Below, in pieces: positions 47,861-60,537 of a DNA stretch of 64,000 nucleotides (positions are counted from its first letter, which is position 1; each line of letters begins with the position of its first letter). The stretch is taken from contig OY756148.1 of the NCBI GenBank assembly GCA_963576785.1, positions 372,001-436,000 on the forward strand, read 5' to 3'. The translations under genes were made by a program, and so were the position numbers. Source of the DNA: Chlorophyllum brunneum. Lineage: Eukaryota; Basidiomycota; Agaricomycetes; Agaricales; Agaricaceae. The notes under the pieces were generated by a model. The model searched no databases. It had not been told where the DNA came from and saw nothing but the letters and a program-made list of their open reading frames with translations.

Positions 47861-48632
47861 ATACAACGAGACGAGGGAGTGAGAAGAAGCGAAAGGAGGA
47901 TACACTGTTATTGGAAGTTTTTGGAATTTTATAACATTTGTTGTTATTCTTTTTTTTCCCCCTTCTTCCTCAAAAAATAACGATAGATGCCACCAATCGC
48001 GAACGGAATGGAATCGCATATGTATGAGGTTTTCCATTTCTCTTTTTTTTGTTTGTTGTCCCCTCGCTCGCTCCCCCATACCATTCTTTACACGCACTTT
48101 CCTTCTTTTTTTTTGTCAGTCAATTAGCAGTAGTCAGTAATTGATCCTTCAACGTCTTGATTTCATGCACCCTCCTTCAATCGCTTGTTCTGCCCCTCAG
48201 ACTCACCTACCCCTTTTCCCTCCTTTTTGCTCTTTACTCTTATTATTTGCATCGGATCGACCAACTGCACATGCAATGCAAGCATTTTCCTTTTTCCTCT
48301 GTTTTATTATTGCTACTCTCGTCCTTAGCTGTTCTCTCTCTATACCAATCAACCGTGTCGCCAACACCAGACCGTTTCTCTATTCTTATATACAAAACTC
48401 GCTTTGAAAGCCTAAAACTACTTACCAGGTCGACGGAAACAACATGGGTGACATGAACAGGATTCCCCACCAATAACCATGCGAATTATTCATAGTGCGA
48501 GGGATAATCATGTACACGAGAAATGCTAAACGTACACATACACACACACGCAGAGGTAAGGACAGTGGGGAGAGGAAGGTTACTGAAATAAATAAAAAAC
48601 ACAAAACGCTATAGTCCAATTTCATTTCATTA
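47861..48632. other. convergent 3' flank of NST1 and the M28-like gene
   Basis: No gene seen. Long pyrimidine-rich stretches and T runs (47,949; 48,043; 48,107), consistent with two 3' untranslated regions meeting. Confidence 0.45.
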
Positions 48633-50824
48633 CTACAACTGACCAGCAGAGTATTTGTCGTTAAGGCTCGTAACAAGTCGTAAAATAACGTTGATCTGGG
48701 ATATGGCCATGTCCATGTCGAGTTTGCTCCAGCCGCCGTCAGACATGGATGCCCAGAGATAGTCAGGTTGAGGAATAATTCTATCGGAACAGGGTGCATG
48801 AGAGGGGGGAGTTGAAAGGAATCAAGATGCGTACCCAATTGTCGGAAGTTTGCTGTGGCCCAAGACACTACTGCCTCCGGCACCGTACCTATGAGAGTAA
48901 GATGATCAATGCCAAGCGTGATAAGGAAGAGTGTAAATGAACATGCCATCTGTACTTCATACCGTCGATTGTCTGGGGAGCCACCATTGCCATCCTCAAC
49001 GAGTCTTGCGTTCCTTCGAACGCATCAACATATAGTTGATGTAAGAGATTCTGATCTGCCGCAGGATCGTCATTCCTACAAATCACCATTACCAGCTATA
49101 AGGGGATAAGGTAAAAAAGAGACGTACACCATGGTCCACATGGGTTCAAGTTGTCCAGTAGCCTCGTATGTCACCACGTCATCTCGCCAAACGTCCTTCC
49201 ATTCGATGGCACCAAAATGTTCACATATAATTGCTGCTTTCGCTCTGCGCCGGATCTCGGGTCGTTCGTTCATCCATAGCTTCTCGTCCAAGTGACCCCC
49301 AGACATATGGCCCGTCGTCATCACAATGCTATTCAGAAAAGAGTGTAAACGTTAGTGCCCAGTGAGAACAGAACTCAAACGTCACATACTCCAGACTGAT
49401 ATTGAGACGGTTCTTCGCAAAGTATTCGGCGAACGTAAGTAGAAGAATGGGGCCTGCAGATCGGACACCGCTTAGCACTATTCTGGAATACTCTGTAGGA
49501 ATAGACGTCACACACCGTTTTCTTCAATGATAGAGGGTCCATCACCTAGTAAAAAGGGTCCGTCAATTTCCTTCATTAAAAAGGAGGAGAGATGTCGTCA
49601 TATGCTTACTATGAGTATACAGTAGGATCGAATCATTTCCGCCAGACAGGCCCGGTAGGTGACCAATCACTGTTTTAGTTGGTGCATTGAAGCTGGGTGC
49701 ATCCAATACGACGGTTGCCGCCTTCACCTGGCCATTACCCACCATCTCCCGAATAAGCTCGCCGGTCGAGTTGCCCACGTATAGAGCTGGAACATTGTAA
49801 AGACTGCCGTTCCCGGGTGCTCCGGCGTTGGGCAAAAATTGAAGTGCGGCATTGTCGTCGGACGTGTGGACCCAAGAAGAGATAATACCCTTCACACCCA
49901 TAGCCGCAACTTTGTTGAAGTCGAGTTTCTTCTCCGATTGCCAATGGGGATTCGTAAGATTGCCGAGCTGGTCAATGGGGTCATTGATGAGCGTCACATT
50001 AGCTATACGAGCTGAATATATGCGCACCTCTGGTATGTCTTCAGCCGATATATCGCGCGATGTGCTAAATTCGTTCATTAACATTGTGCGATTCGGGACG
50101 TGGGACGACGCATACACTCACCCGAGTAGATGATATCCAGGTAGGGAATAATTCCGTGTCGGACTGGGATTATCAAAGAAAAGAATGCTTCCTCCCTCGG
50201 GGAGGTTATTCAGATCGAGCGTACTCGTGTCAGCTTTCTCACTGGGGAATAAACCAAATGTGCCTGCATCGTGGATCGGGGCCGTAACACCTGCTGTGCC
50301 ACTGTCACCACTATAAGGCCAAAAGCCGGTCGTCGGAAGTGCGATATCCGTTCCATTCATTAGGTGAAGAGTGAGTGACCACCATCGAGGATCCCATCTG
50401 TAATAAAATAAAATCATAAAAGGCGTGATAAACATCAGTTCACGTTTTCGGCTGGAGAGGGGATCAATGAAACAGACCGATTAAGTGTATAATTGAGCGT
50501 CTCAACTTCCAACCCCGCAAGAGCCATACTTGAAGTAACGAGATCAAGCAAGACATTTTGATTATCGTTACCCGCTGTGGATGAAAGCGCAGTCAAGTAC
50601 TGTATTGAAAAACAAAAAGAAGCAAACTACACACTCCATCTCGGTCCACGCAAGTTCGTTTGGAAGAGTCTATCCCGTAGAATCTGTTGTTGAGGTTGGT
50701 TGAGCGCAGGCCCGGTGCTTAAGCCTATGACGGTCCGCGATAACAACAACGACACGAGGAGTGTGCCGGTGAATGTGAAGAGCTGCGGTGCCGTGAGGCC
50801 CGGGACGAGTGAGCACATGCGCAT
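48633..50824 (-). CDS. secreted or membrane M28-like protein with PA-type insert
   Basis: Multi-exon gene from ATG 50,824 (MRMCSLVPGLTAPQLF, then LLVSLLLSRTVIGLSTG, a signal or membrane anchor) to TAG 48,633 (...LNDKYSAGQL). A first part leads to WDPRWWSLTLHLMNGTDI, followed by a PA-like segment (AAMGVKGIISSWV, NVPALYVGNSTGELI) and an M28-like core: TVIGHLPGLSGGNDSILLY, THSDGPSIIEENG, ISLEIVMTTGHMSGG, and AAIICEHFGAIEW. In M28 aminopeptidases these blocks supply the two-zinc site (H, D, E, E/D, H). Here the expected DDN reads EEN and the expected GEE region reads GHM, so metal binding may differ or be lost. Many N-glycosylation sequons fit the secretory pathway. A nicastrin-like role was considered but cannot be supported. 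Exon borders are approximate. Confidence 0.7.
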
Positions 50825-51315
50825 AGCTGCGGGAGAGAGTGAAGGGGAGGCGAAGAGGGGGCGAAGGGCGAGGAAGTTGATGTTGGTGTTTTCAAGGGGC
50901 AGACAAACGTAAGGAAGGCGAGCATCAATATTAATACGAGCAACTGGTCTCGGTCTGTTTCATAATCACTGTCAGTTCAGTCCGTCTCAATTCATCCGTA
51001 GCTCGGCTGGAGCTCTCATTCGGCTCCCTTTCCGTTCCATATATCACCAGGTAGCGTTTCTACAACCCCTGGACAGATACCCAAAAATAAGAGTGCAGTG
51101 AGTGCACAGAAGCATCGAATAAACTCACCTCATTCTGATCTTCCAGACGCCACACCAGGTGCTGTGTGCCCTCCCGCTCAACACATGACGGTATCTCGGT
51201 GATTGCATGGCCCTTACCTACTATATATAGTTTAGTCTCTCTCTCACTATAAACGAGCAATACATAGAATTAGTGAACATAGAATATAGAGTACATCTCC
51301 TCTGTCAAATCACAA
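50825..51315. other. spacer between the M28-like gene and NEO1
   Basis: 491 bp; promoter of the M28-like gene and 3' flank of the flippase gene. No coding sequence is supported. Confidence 0.45.
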
Positions 51316-54300
51316 CTACAATAACTTGCTCGATGCCGATGGCTTCACTTTATTTCGGATGAGTTTGATAATCCAGAGCGGCATCGCACTGATTGCGACT
51401 ATGACAGCAACCTTCCATGCAAAGGGTATCGTCACGACAAATGAAAGATCTGAAAGCGCATATGTTAGCTGAGAAAGGACTTTGAAAGACAGGAGAGAAA
51501 CTACTTGCCGAAGTACTCGGGAAGGAACGCCATACTTATAGCATAGAGAAAGAGCGTCACCACCTCCGAGATAAACATGTACACGTGCCTGGAAGATAAC
51601 CCTAAGAACGACGGTATTCGATATTAAGGAGTGAGAAGCATACCATGTAGTAATCTCCAATGCAACCATAATCAGCTCGTTGAGGATCAACGCCGTGAAC
51701 GAAATCGACACAATATGCAAAAACTCGTTCTCGAACAACACAAGTGACATGATCATAATACCAGCACCTTGGTACAAACTGATCATCAACCACTGAAAGA
51801 ATGTCTTATACGACAACGCTCGCCCCTACAAAAACACCACCATCAGAATTTTAACCCACATCAGTTTAGCCATCCACTCACCTTGGTCAACTCCTTATAC
51901 AGCTCCGGATACAACAACGCCAAATCCTCATTCACATCCCTATCCAACACAAGCGAAAACACCGGCGCCATCGTATAAATCGTCGCATACCCAACCATCA
52001 ACCACCCCTGATACAACGCAATCGGCGCAAAATAAAAAATCGCCGAAAACACAGCTTGCATAATCGATATAATCAGTCCACGATGAATAACGAATTGTGC
52101 CAATTTTGCCGAACGTCGATATGAATTCCGACCGTGCCAGAGGAGTAACTTTGTTAGATAACTGAATTGCGTAACGGAAAAGTCGGCTGCGAGTGAAGCT
52201 TGTTTGCCTTCCTTGCCGACGATGCCAACTCCTACATCAGCAGCTTGGATCATGCTAACGTCGTTCCCACCATCCCCGATACAGCAAACGCGCTTCTTTG
52301 TGTGATGCCGAATAAGTCTTGCAACATCGGCCTTTTGTGTTGGTGAACAGCGACAAGCAACGACTGCCGAAAGCTTTGTTGCAATTTCAATGAACTCGTT
52401 CTTGAACAAGTTCAGACAGAGCTGAATTGATACTGAGTCAGTCTCAAGGTATCTAATATGTGGGGATGAGACGCACCTGTAATGACTCTCCATCAATCAC
52501 CAAACAACAATCTAACTTTGACTGCAAAAACTCTAGTTCATCCCTAGCCTGGTCCGAAGTTTTCACTACGTTTAAATCAGTCCACCATCGAGCACGGGGT
52601 AACGAAGAAAAAACCACTCACACTTCGCCACCTCATGTATGTACTGATTCCTCGCAACCAACTTTGTCGAAATCGCAATACACCTCGCAGTCTCAATCTT
52701 ATCTCCCGTCAACATCCAAATCCTCACTCCCGCATTCCTCAACAACTCCAAAGTTCCCTTCACATCCTCCTGCAACTTATCCTCCACACCCGTCAACCCG
52801 AGCAACTCCAAATCATGCTCCAAAATCTCAGCAACAACTCCAGCCATAGCCTCATTCCTACCCTCAAGACGCACACTAGCTTCGTGATACCTCCTGACAA
52901 ACTCAGTAAACGTCGCTCCGCTCAGTTTCTTTTTTGCCATGACTAGAGTCCGAAGCCCTTCACGAGCCATATTGGCCGTCTCCTCTTCCAACCAATCATT
53001 CCTCTGCACAATTTTCACCATAACCACATCCGCGCCCTTTTGCAAAAACGTGATTTCACCAGTGGCAGTGTCACGTACAACGATTCCCATACGCTTAGAT
53101 TCTGATGTAAAGGGGAAGATGTCGAGGATGTCATAGCTGAGTCGAGAACCAGAGGGAGTTTGCAGTTCCATGCGGGTGCGATCACGGAATACCAGTGTGA
53201 GACCAACAGAGGCCGTCCAACTGACAATGGCCACCTCATCCGGGGAAGAGGCTTGGTAAGTCACTGAACCATCATCATTTGTTACAGGCGTTACCTGGAG
53301 AGTAAATGTAAGTAAAGGCCTGCAGGGTCAAGTATGAAAGTAAATACGTTGTGGCACAGTGCAAGGCTGAGAACGACGTCCTTCACTCGTGAGGACATAT
53401 CCCTACGGCCACGAGAAGCAAGTTGGATACCGGTTGACAACGACCCCTGCCGGAATTGCACTGATGAAAGAAAAGGGTATACTTAGCGCATTTCCAAACC
53501 AACTTAAAAGTAAAATCCTTACAAGTCTCGCCAGAAGCGCCAAATGCCAGCGTCAGCTGATGCGCAACCTCATCCATCGAATCCGCACCATACGACATCG
53601 TACCCATATGTAACTTGCGCATCTCCATTTCTACAAGCCAAAACGTCAGCTATCACCACCGTTTTGAAGGACGCTCAGCATACCATTTTGTGTCAAGGTA
53701 CCTGTTTTGTCGCTCAACAGGTAAGTGATCCGACCCAGTTCCTCGGGCAGCGTACTCGTTCGCACAATAGTATTCGGAATCTCTGAGTCATTCATGATTT
53801 GGTGCGCGTAAACCGTTTTACCCATGTCTAGATTGACACGAAGACTAGAAAGATGCAGGTTAAAGTGATTTCTCCAGAAATGTGACACACGACACACCTG
53901 ATAGGAATGATGGAAGAAAAAATAATCAAGAACCGGAGTACATAGACATACCACAGCCCTCGGAAACCACTTAATCCAACGAGAACGAAAGCCAGTGCAA
54001 ACGTCACCACGCACAAGATCTACCGCAGCAATGAACATGAGGCACACTGATACAGCCCATATACACACCTTGGCAAGTTTATTAATCTCCAAATCCAACA
54101 ACCCAACCTTAGTCTTTGGATGACTCGTATTCATAACTGCCCTGGTATCCGAGCCGGTATAAATAACAAATCCCACTGCAGAACCAGCAGCGAGAACCGT
54201 ATTTGACCACAAAACATTCTCCGCAGTTAGTGGTGAAACGGGAGGTGGCATTGATCGTAGTGGTACACCATCACCGTCATTCTCGTTGGAAGAAGCAGTG

Positions 54301-55532
54301 AGAGGTTTGTTGAGTGTGAAAGTACCAACGAACGTGTGGATGTCTTTTATTGGTGCATCGGCTACATGACAGGATCAGTTCACTGGGGGGTTAAAACAGA
54401 AGCCTGGACTTACCATAGATTTCTGCATCGAGTTTAACAAGGTCCGCCTCCTGCATTTTCTGCGTCTCGGTAACCGCAACCCTCAGTTTCCAATCCGTCT
54501 CTCCATCCAATTGATCCGTCCTGATGAAACACGTTCCAGTGGCCTCGGACGTATGTAGCAACACCATATCCGCTGGTACTCTCTGGTTTTTCTCCAAATG
54601 CACTAGATCGCCTACACGGATTGACGATGACGGTACCGAGCGCGTGTTTACGTGCCGATTTATGTATGCTTCTTCAGGCGTGGAATCTACACTGGGAGAA
54701 GATCGTTGGAGTACGAGGTATCGTTGAGAATTGGCTTCCTTGTCTCGGAGATATCGTTTGTAGTCATCGTACGCTTCTTTCCCCATTGTTACGCAGAGAA
54801 CAAAGGCGAGAGGCGCAATGTATGTAATGATGAAGCCTAGGAATCACGATAAGCAATGCTGGAATCTGGGAAGCGAATTACGGACCTATCTTGAGCGCTG
54901 GTATGAACTGTGACAGCGCAACCAAGAGAAAGTAAAGGTTGAAGAAAAATTTGAACTGTTCATAGAATACGAGTGGAAGGAATGTGATTGCATTGTATTT
55001 CTGGTTTTTTACAATATTTGCGGTGAAACGGGACTGTAGCTTCTCTAGATATATTTCAGTTAACCTTCATCTGAACACCAGCAAAATGCCTACCCGGCGG
55101 ATTGAAGGGTATCGTTCTAGATTTGTCTTTGCCGGAAATGTTACTCCTGAACGATGGTGCAGGAGAATGAGACTACAAGCAGAACCTGATCTCAAAATAA
55201 CTCAAACCAGAAAACCGTCAGAGGCGCACCTCGGTACGAGAGGGTCCTTGCCCTTCGGTCTCGGAGTCATCAAACGAGCCTCTTAACAACCCCACCTCCT
55301 CCTCTGGATCATCAACATACCTATCCCTTCCCTTCCCTTTCATCCTCCCACTTCGCCTCGCGGTACTACTCGTAACTGCAACCTTGGTGATGAGACCGGA
55401 CATGTTGGCTGCCTTGTCTGAATTGTGGGGTGTAGAGGTGTTATTGCTACCTTCAGCTTCGTTATCAACAATTGGAATATAATTTGACCGGGTCTGATTT
55501 CGTCGAAAGGAACGCAAGGGGATATCCGACAT
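51316..55532 (-). CDS. neo1: P4-type phospholipid flippase, NEO1/ATP9 class
   Basis: Multi-exon gene from ATG 55,532 ([20 protein letters not shown]) to TAG 51,316 (KPSASSKLL). The N-terminal tail is basic and acidic ([20 protein letters not shown]). The P-type ATPase blocks appear in order: [18 protein letters not shown] and [11 protein letters not shown] (actuator, near 54,500); [16 protein letters not shown] (phosphorylated Asp, near 53,720); [16 protein letters not shown] (nucleotide domain); [17 protein letters not shown] (near 52,700); and [21 protein letters not shown] (hinge, near 52,270), followed by [13 protein letters not shown] and the last membrane helices. [10 protein letters not shown] and the short C-terminus point to the NEO1/ATP9 class, which acts in Golgi-endosome membranes without a Cdc50 partner in yeast. 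Individual introns (about 50-80 nt) were not all placed. Confidence 0.9.
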
Positions 55533-55804
55533 GTACCAGGGGGGTGCAGGTGCAGGTCTCTCAGCCAAAAGTCCAATCTGTAGTCGTTGTAATCAGCCCT
55601 AGTAGTCGTTGTTGAGTAGACTTCAAAGGAGACGGTGTGGATAGTGCTGCGTTGGACGGAGATAAGTTAAGTACTTGGGCGTCACTACTAACGACAACCA
55701 GTACTCTATTTGTCTCTATTTATTTCGGAGGATGCTGCGATCCCGACATTCCCCCGTCAAGACAATCGCGTTTGAACCCCATTGTCTTGTGCAGACAATG
55801 ATCC

Positions 55805-56786
55805 TCAACCATCAATCCTCACCATGGAATATGCTTCGACTCCTACGGCAGATTCACCTTTTGCAGGTAAGCCTTGAGCACTGCTCTTGCCCTTGCCAAG
55901 TGTGATCGTCCCCACAACCTAATAACAAATAACAAATAAACGACCGTTGAAATCCACAAACTTGCCGCCCTTACCTCATAACCCACACGTGCATATTTAT
56001 CCCTTGCATCAGCCGTCGTAGCATGCAAGGTGAATATTACATCCGGAGCATGATCAAATCCTTCTCTAATCAGCTTGCTCATATAACCTTTTAGTCAATG
56101 GTTAGGCCAATACATGACCCCACCAATAAATGCTCACCTTTGCCTTGACATTCTGGTAACACAGCTATCTGATGCAATTGCCAAGTCGCATCAGGATTCT
56201 CGAGGTTTCTCTCCTTAAACCCAGCCTTCATCGTCTGCTCTGCTTGATCCAACCACTCAAACCCACAGCGCTGTCGGGTTGTACCACATCTCAGTAGGAG
56301 GCAACACTCGAAGCGAGCCATGACTCACAAGCAATCCCGCAAGTCCCCACCTCCACAACATCCCTATTATTCCAGCATTAACCATCAGACGAATCTGCCC
56401 CAACGCTAACCGTTTATTTGGTGGCAACCACTGCGCAAAAGCTACTATCCGTCTCTGAGGCCCAGGATCTTCAGGGGACGCATCATTATGTTCCTCGAGT
56501 ACAGTCACTCGACCGCTTGAAGCGATACACAAGTTCAGCATAAAACGCCCCCATTTCCTTAGATTCCCCTTCTCTTTCGTGTCATAGTCTCTAGGGATCA
56601 ACTCCAAGCACACTTAATTTTGAATGCAAAAACACAAATACGTGAAGAGAACAGGCACACCTCCTTCAAAGAACCAAAATAATTGTACACCGGGTTATGT
56701 ATGAAAGCTTCTACCACCACTTCCGTGATCCTATCAAAGTCCTCTGCCGTCTTCGCGAGTCGGATTGAAGTACGTTTCGCCTTCAT
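55805..56786 (-). CDS. GNAT-family N-acetyltransferase
   Basis: About four or five exons from ATG 56,786 (MKAKRTSIRLAKTAEDFDRI) to TGA 55,805. The start has the usual GNAT beta1-alpha1 (FDRITEVVVEAFIHNPVYNY). The acetyl-CoA site appears as LHQIAVLPECQGKG, where Q-x-x-G-x-G-x spans an intron, then MSKLIREGFDHAPDVIFTLH and DARDKYARVGYEV, the typical C-terminal motif B. The last exon gives VVGTITLGKGKSSAQGLPAK and ends EAYSMVRIDG. The layout resembles basidiomycete GNAT proteins of unknown substrate. It lies 272 bp upstream (in the reading sense) of the flippase gene, in the same direction. Confidence 0.82.
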
Positions 56787-57265
56787 TGTTCAAGAAGATA
56801 AGCCCTGGATACGGCACCTGGATCTCCAGGAACAAGAAACACAAAAAGCAACGTAAAGCCTGAAAGCGGCTTGTGATACTTCCTCCGAATTCTCAGGGAT
56901 AAATTTCTATTCTCGGATAACGGACCAATGAATATGGGCATAATGCTTTTGTCTCCGAAACCCTGTATTTTCTTTATCAAACTGATTTATACGACTATCG
57001 TATATGTTAGACGCATTACTGCGGAAACAAATAAACAAACAAGAAGCAACCATCAAGCAAGCCATGTAGGTATAATTAGAATCTCAGGAAAACCAAGCCA
57101 AATTAGTTAAACAAGTCAAAAATATATGAGAAAGTATATTATTTTGTTCGATCAAGTCAGTGTGGGTGCATATCAGCATCATGATGAACGATCTAATAAA
57201 GTGTACTCCTCAATATCACGATCTCAACGGGATGAAGGTTTCAGCGTACCAAGGTTTCATCACAT

Positions 57266-57595
57266 TCATACCTTCCTTGCCTTCGGTGACGGAACGCTGC
57301 CACCAAAGCCATAAGTTCCAGCAAGCTTTCCATACGCAGCCTCAAAATTTTTATGTGACTGCGAGGCCCAGTACGCAGCTTGACTCTGCTGCGCCGCAGA
57401 CTGTGAGGAGGATGTTTGACGTTGTGATTTCTGGCTCTGGTGTTCCGAAGAATTCGAAGTAGAAACAACAGGAGCCAAAACTACGGAATTCCCAAAACCG
57501 AACGACGATGAAAGTTTCCCGAACGCGCGTTCATAGTTTTTCGACGGAGACTGCGTTGGGAGAAGAGAAGCGGTGGATGTAGATGCAGAGTTCAT
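57266..57595 (-). CDS. small conserved-looking protein with two NYExAFGKL..GFG repeats
   Basis: A single-exon frame of 109 aa, ATG 57,595 to TGA 57,266. Two related segments stand about 55 residues apart: KNYERAFGKLSSSFGFG and KNFEAAYGKLAGTYGFGG. They are separated by a Ser/Gln-rich spacer (SSEHQSQKSQRQTSSSQSAA) that continues QQSQAAYWASQSHKN. The C-terminus is basic (SPKARKV). No signal peptide or membrane helix. I do not recognise a named family. The preserved repeat, with an aromatic/aliphatic alternation, argues that the frame is real. A TATA-like box was not found in the 400 bp upstream. Confidence 0.65.
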   Translation of the reverse strand: MNSASTSTASLLPTQSPSKNYERAFGKLSSSFGFGNSVVLAPVVSTSNSSEHQSQKSQRQTSSSQSAAQQSQAAYWASQSHKNFEAAYGKLAGTYGFGGSVPSPKARKV

Positions 57596-58468
57596 TATAG
57601 AGATGTGGCTGCGGTTGTGTTTAGAGTGTTAAGCACGGTTATGTTAAAGATAAGTGTGGTGATAGGTGTTGTTGAGTCTGGGGGATGTTTTTCTGTGTTG
57701 TCACAAAGCACAGCGATTTATACCGGCCGCCTACGCATAGAAAACGACGACTGCGGACATATCATCATATGTTCATCTCTGCCCTTGGTAACGTAACACC
57801 GAGGGTTCCGTCTACGCCGCACCTTCTGCGGCACAGCTCTTTCTTGATGAATATCACACAACCGCTAATGATTCAACTCAAGTCACAGACGGTTGCGTGT
57901 GAATACGGCTCAGAGCATGGGGGAACAAGAGGACGGGGATTGGGTGGACAGTGGCTGCGCGCTTTGCGGATGGAAGCCTTATTCACCAGGCTTAGTGACA
58001 GTAATTCCGAGATCTATGGCACCTCGTCGAGTCACTAATTCAGCTTCGTTAGGAAAGCTCATATGGATGGGCGGTGCATCAAGTAGGCGAGGGCAGTGGG
58101 TGTGTGATGAGTCACGTCGGAACACAAACATTTCCAAGGATCAAAATAGATTTTGCCGGTCCTTGAGCTGACAAGTACTTGGAAGAATTATTGGGTTGGG
58201 CACAGCTGTTAGACCAATCTGGCAGGATCAATCCCCTCCATATGTTATGCACTGGAAGAAGCTACCATGATTTCTATGGGTGCTGTGTGTGAGCATACCC
58301 CACCACCTCGTTGTGCGGTTAAGATCTAATCTATTTTGAGTACTTATCACGGCACCGAAAGAACCCCTGTCTATTTCTCCCACGATCACACCAACCGTTA
58401 CCTGTTTTCCATCCACAAGTTTGCAACAGGACAAAGTTCTCCAAGATAGTTTTCGAAAGCGACGTGCT
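57596..58468. other. divergent promoter, small repeat protein and F-box gene
   Basis: About 870 bp without a supportable gene between outward-facing starts. Short open frames only. Confidence 0.45.
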
Positions 58469-60316
58469 ATGCTAGATATCCTCGCCAGCAGATCTAACAC
58501 CAACTACACTCCTACACCCTTAGAAATTCAAGCACTCCAAACAGAAATATCTGGACCGCAGCGAAGGATCCACAGCATCGAGAGACAAATTCAAAGGCAT
58601 ACTACCAAACTTCGCGAGCTAGAGCGAGAAAGAGATGTTTTGGAAGCTCAAGTTAATGCTCACAGGGGAATGCTTGGCCCCGCTCGTCGTCTCTTACCCG
58701 AAATTATACAAGAAATCTTCCTCTGGTGCCTTCCAGCTCGAAATCCTGTGATGAGCAGTACCGATATGCCCCTCCTTCTTGGGAGAGTTTGTCGTCAGTG
58801 GAGAAACATCTCCTACGCCACCCCTAGCCTCTGGTCTGCCATACACATCGCAGTCCCTTCAAACTCTCGCCGTGTCATGCTTTATGCGTGTGAGCATGCT
58901 GTGCGGATACAGGCTATTGTAGAGTGGCTTTCGCGTTCAGGAGTGTGCCCACTTTTCATATCTCTCTGTACGCCATACTGCTTCTCGGAGGAGGATGAAG
59001 TCACCAACAAGACCGTTCAACTTTACCTAGAAGCCATCATCCCATTCTTGCCACGCTGCAAGTCTCTTTATATCTCCTGCAGAAATTCTTCGTGGAGCAA
59101 TCTTCTGATGACACTTCGCAATGTCGAGTTTCCTTGGCTACAGTGCATTCATCTTGTTGGTCGCGAGTCTGAAGGTGAAGCAATGATCGAGTGTATGAAG
59201 CCGTTCGGCTTTCAGAGGGCGCCCCTATTACACCAAGTTGCGGCTACGATGTGTGGATCACGAGCCTTGCAGATTCCATTCCGATGGGGACAGCTCACTG
59301 AGCTCACGCTCTGTGAGCTTGATGCCATATGGGATTATAGGAAAGCCTTCTTGGTTCCGGATGCCCTCCTCATCCTCTCCTGGTGCCCCAGTCTCAAATT
59401 CTGTAATATCCCAATTGCAGGCCAGGGCGCATCATACAACCTCGGCTCAGTCGACCGCACCTCCACCCTCGTTTCACTACCAGAACTCGTTGGGTTTACC
59501 GTCCAGTGCAACATCGATCCACAAGCTTTCTTTATCAATCTCGCCACCCCATCCCTCCGATACTTCCGGTATCATCAGACGCCACCACTATCATCTGCTG
59601 ATCATCTCAATCGAGAGGACCGGGCGCTTCATCGTTCCCTGATTCCATTCATACGAAGAGTCGTCCAACCTATTGAGGAACTAGAGCTACTGGCGACATA
59701 CTTAACAGCAGGAGACACGATTTCGTGCTTGGAGCTTTTCCCAGGGCTCACACGGCTCTCGCTCCAAGGCCTTGGTAGTGCCTTTGCATATCATGGAGAA
59801 TGGAACCCAGCCAATCAACTATCCATCGGAAAGGCTATATTAGAACGGTTCACGCGACCCCAAGCGGGTGTCGAAGCAGATGTAGGAGAGGACACATCAT
59901 CGTGTTCCGACGAGGAATTCGAGTGGGAAGATCTTGTCCCCAATGGACCATGCCTTTGCCCAAAATTGCAGTACTTCCACTGTTCAGGGGCTTCCTTCCC
60001 TAGCAAGACCCTGCTCAGGTTCATTCGCTTCCGGTCATTATCGTATGCCAAGAATGCGGTGGCTCGTTTAATCTGGGCAAGGGTAAGTTTTCCTCTCGGT
60101 CGCAATAAATCCCCTGGCATCACCAAGAAGCTCGACGACTTACGGAAACAAACCGGGATGTATCTAATGGTACATTATCCAGAATCATGGAATTGGGGTC
60201 GTTCTCCTCCAATCTACTCACCCTATACTGGCCTTATCAGCGTGGACGCTAACGGAGTTGCAACGGATACGTATAATCCAACGTTTGGACTCATATTGTT
60301 AAACGATGGTCGATGA
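58469..60316 (+). CDS. F-box protein of the mushroom-expanded type
   Basis: One uninterrupted frame; from the first ATG (58,469, MLDILASRSNTNYTPTPLEI) it gives 615 aa. Residues ~25-70 form a coiled coil (QRRIHSIERQIQRHTTKLRE), followed by the F-box RRLLPEIIQEIFLWCLP, LLLGRVCRQWRNISYATPSL and WSAIHI. The rest has leucine-rich spacing (FPWLQCIHLVG, LTELTLCEL, GLTRLSLQGLG) as in substrate-binding F-box tails. It should bring substrates to an SCF ubiquitin ligase. The frame stays open 16 codons upstream of the ATG without another ATG, so an upstream exon is possible but not needed. Agaricomycetes carry large families of such proteins. Confidence 0.85.
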   Translation: MLDILASRSNTNYTPTPLEIQALQTEISGPQRRIHSIERQIQRHTTKLRELERERDVLEAQVNAHRGMLGPARRLLPEIIQEIFLWCLPARNPVMSSTDMPLLLGRVCRQWRNISYATPSLWSAIHIAVPSNSRRVMLYACEHAVRIQAIVEWLSRSGVCPLFISLCTPYCFSEEDEVTNKTVQLYLEAIIPFLPRCKSLYISCRNSSWSNLLMTLRNVEFPWLQCIHLVGRESEGEAMIECMKPFGFQRAPLLHQVAATMCGSRALQIPFRWGQLTELTLCELDAIWDYRKAFLVPDALLILSWCPSLKFCNIPIAGQGASYNLGSVDRTSTLVSLPELVGFTVQCNIDPQAFFINLATPSLRYFRYHQTPPLSSADHLNREDRALHRSLIPFIRRVVQPIEELELLATYLTAGDTISCLELFPGLTRLSLQGLGSAFAYHGEWNPANQLSIGKAILERFTRPQAGVEADVGEDTSSCSDEEFEWEDLVPNGPCLCPKLQYFHCSGASFPSKTLLRFIRFRSLSYAKNAVARLIWARVSFPLGRNKSPGITKKLDDLRKQTGMYLMVHYPESWNWGRSPPIYSPYTGLISVDANGVATDTYNPTFGLILLNDGR

Positions 60317-60537
60317 GTGTTCAGGTAGAAGTTGTTCCATTAGGACGCGGTAGCGTAGGAGGGTGACGCACTAGAATATATCATTTCTGCTACAAATGTT
60401 GTAGAATGCGTAGTAGGTAGTAAGAGTGGTTGGAGGCCAATGAGACCCACAGTTGGTCAGGTTCTGGTATTCGGGGGGAGTCAATGTGATTGTTCCGGTC
60501 CAAAGTCCCAGACTTTCGTAATACGAGTAGCCAGAAT

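Noticed and set aside
48633..50824. Nicastrin as the identity of this gene
   Set aside because: The length and the C-terminus do not show a final membrane helix, and the nicastrin DYIGS region could not be read.
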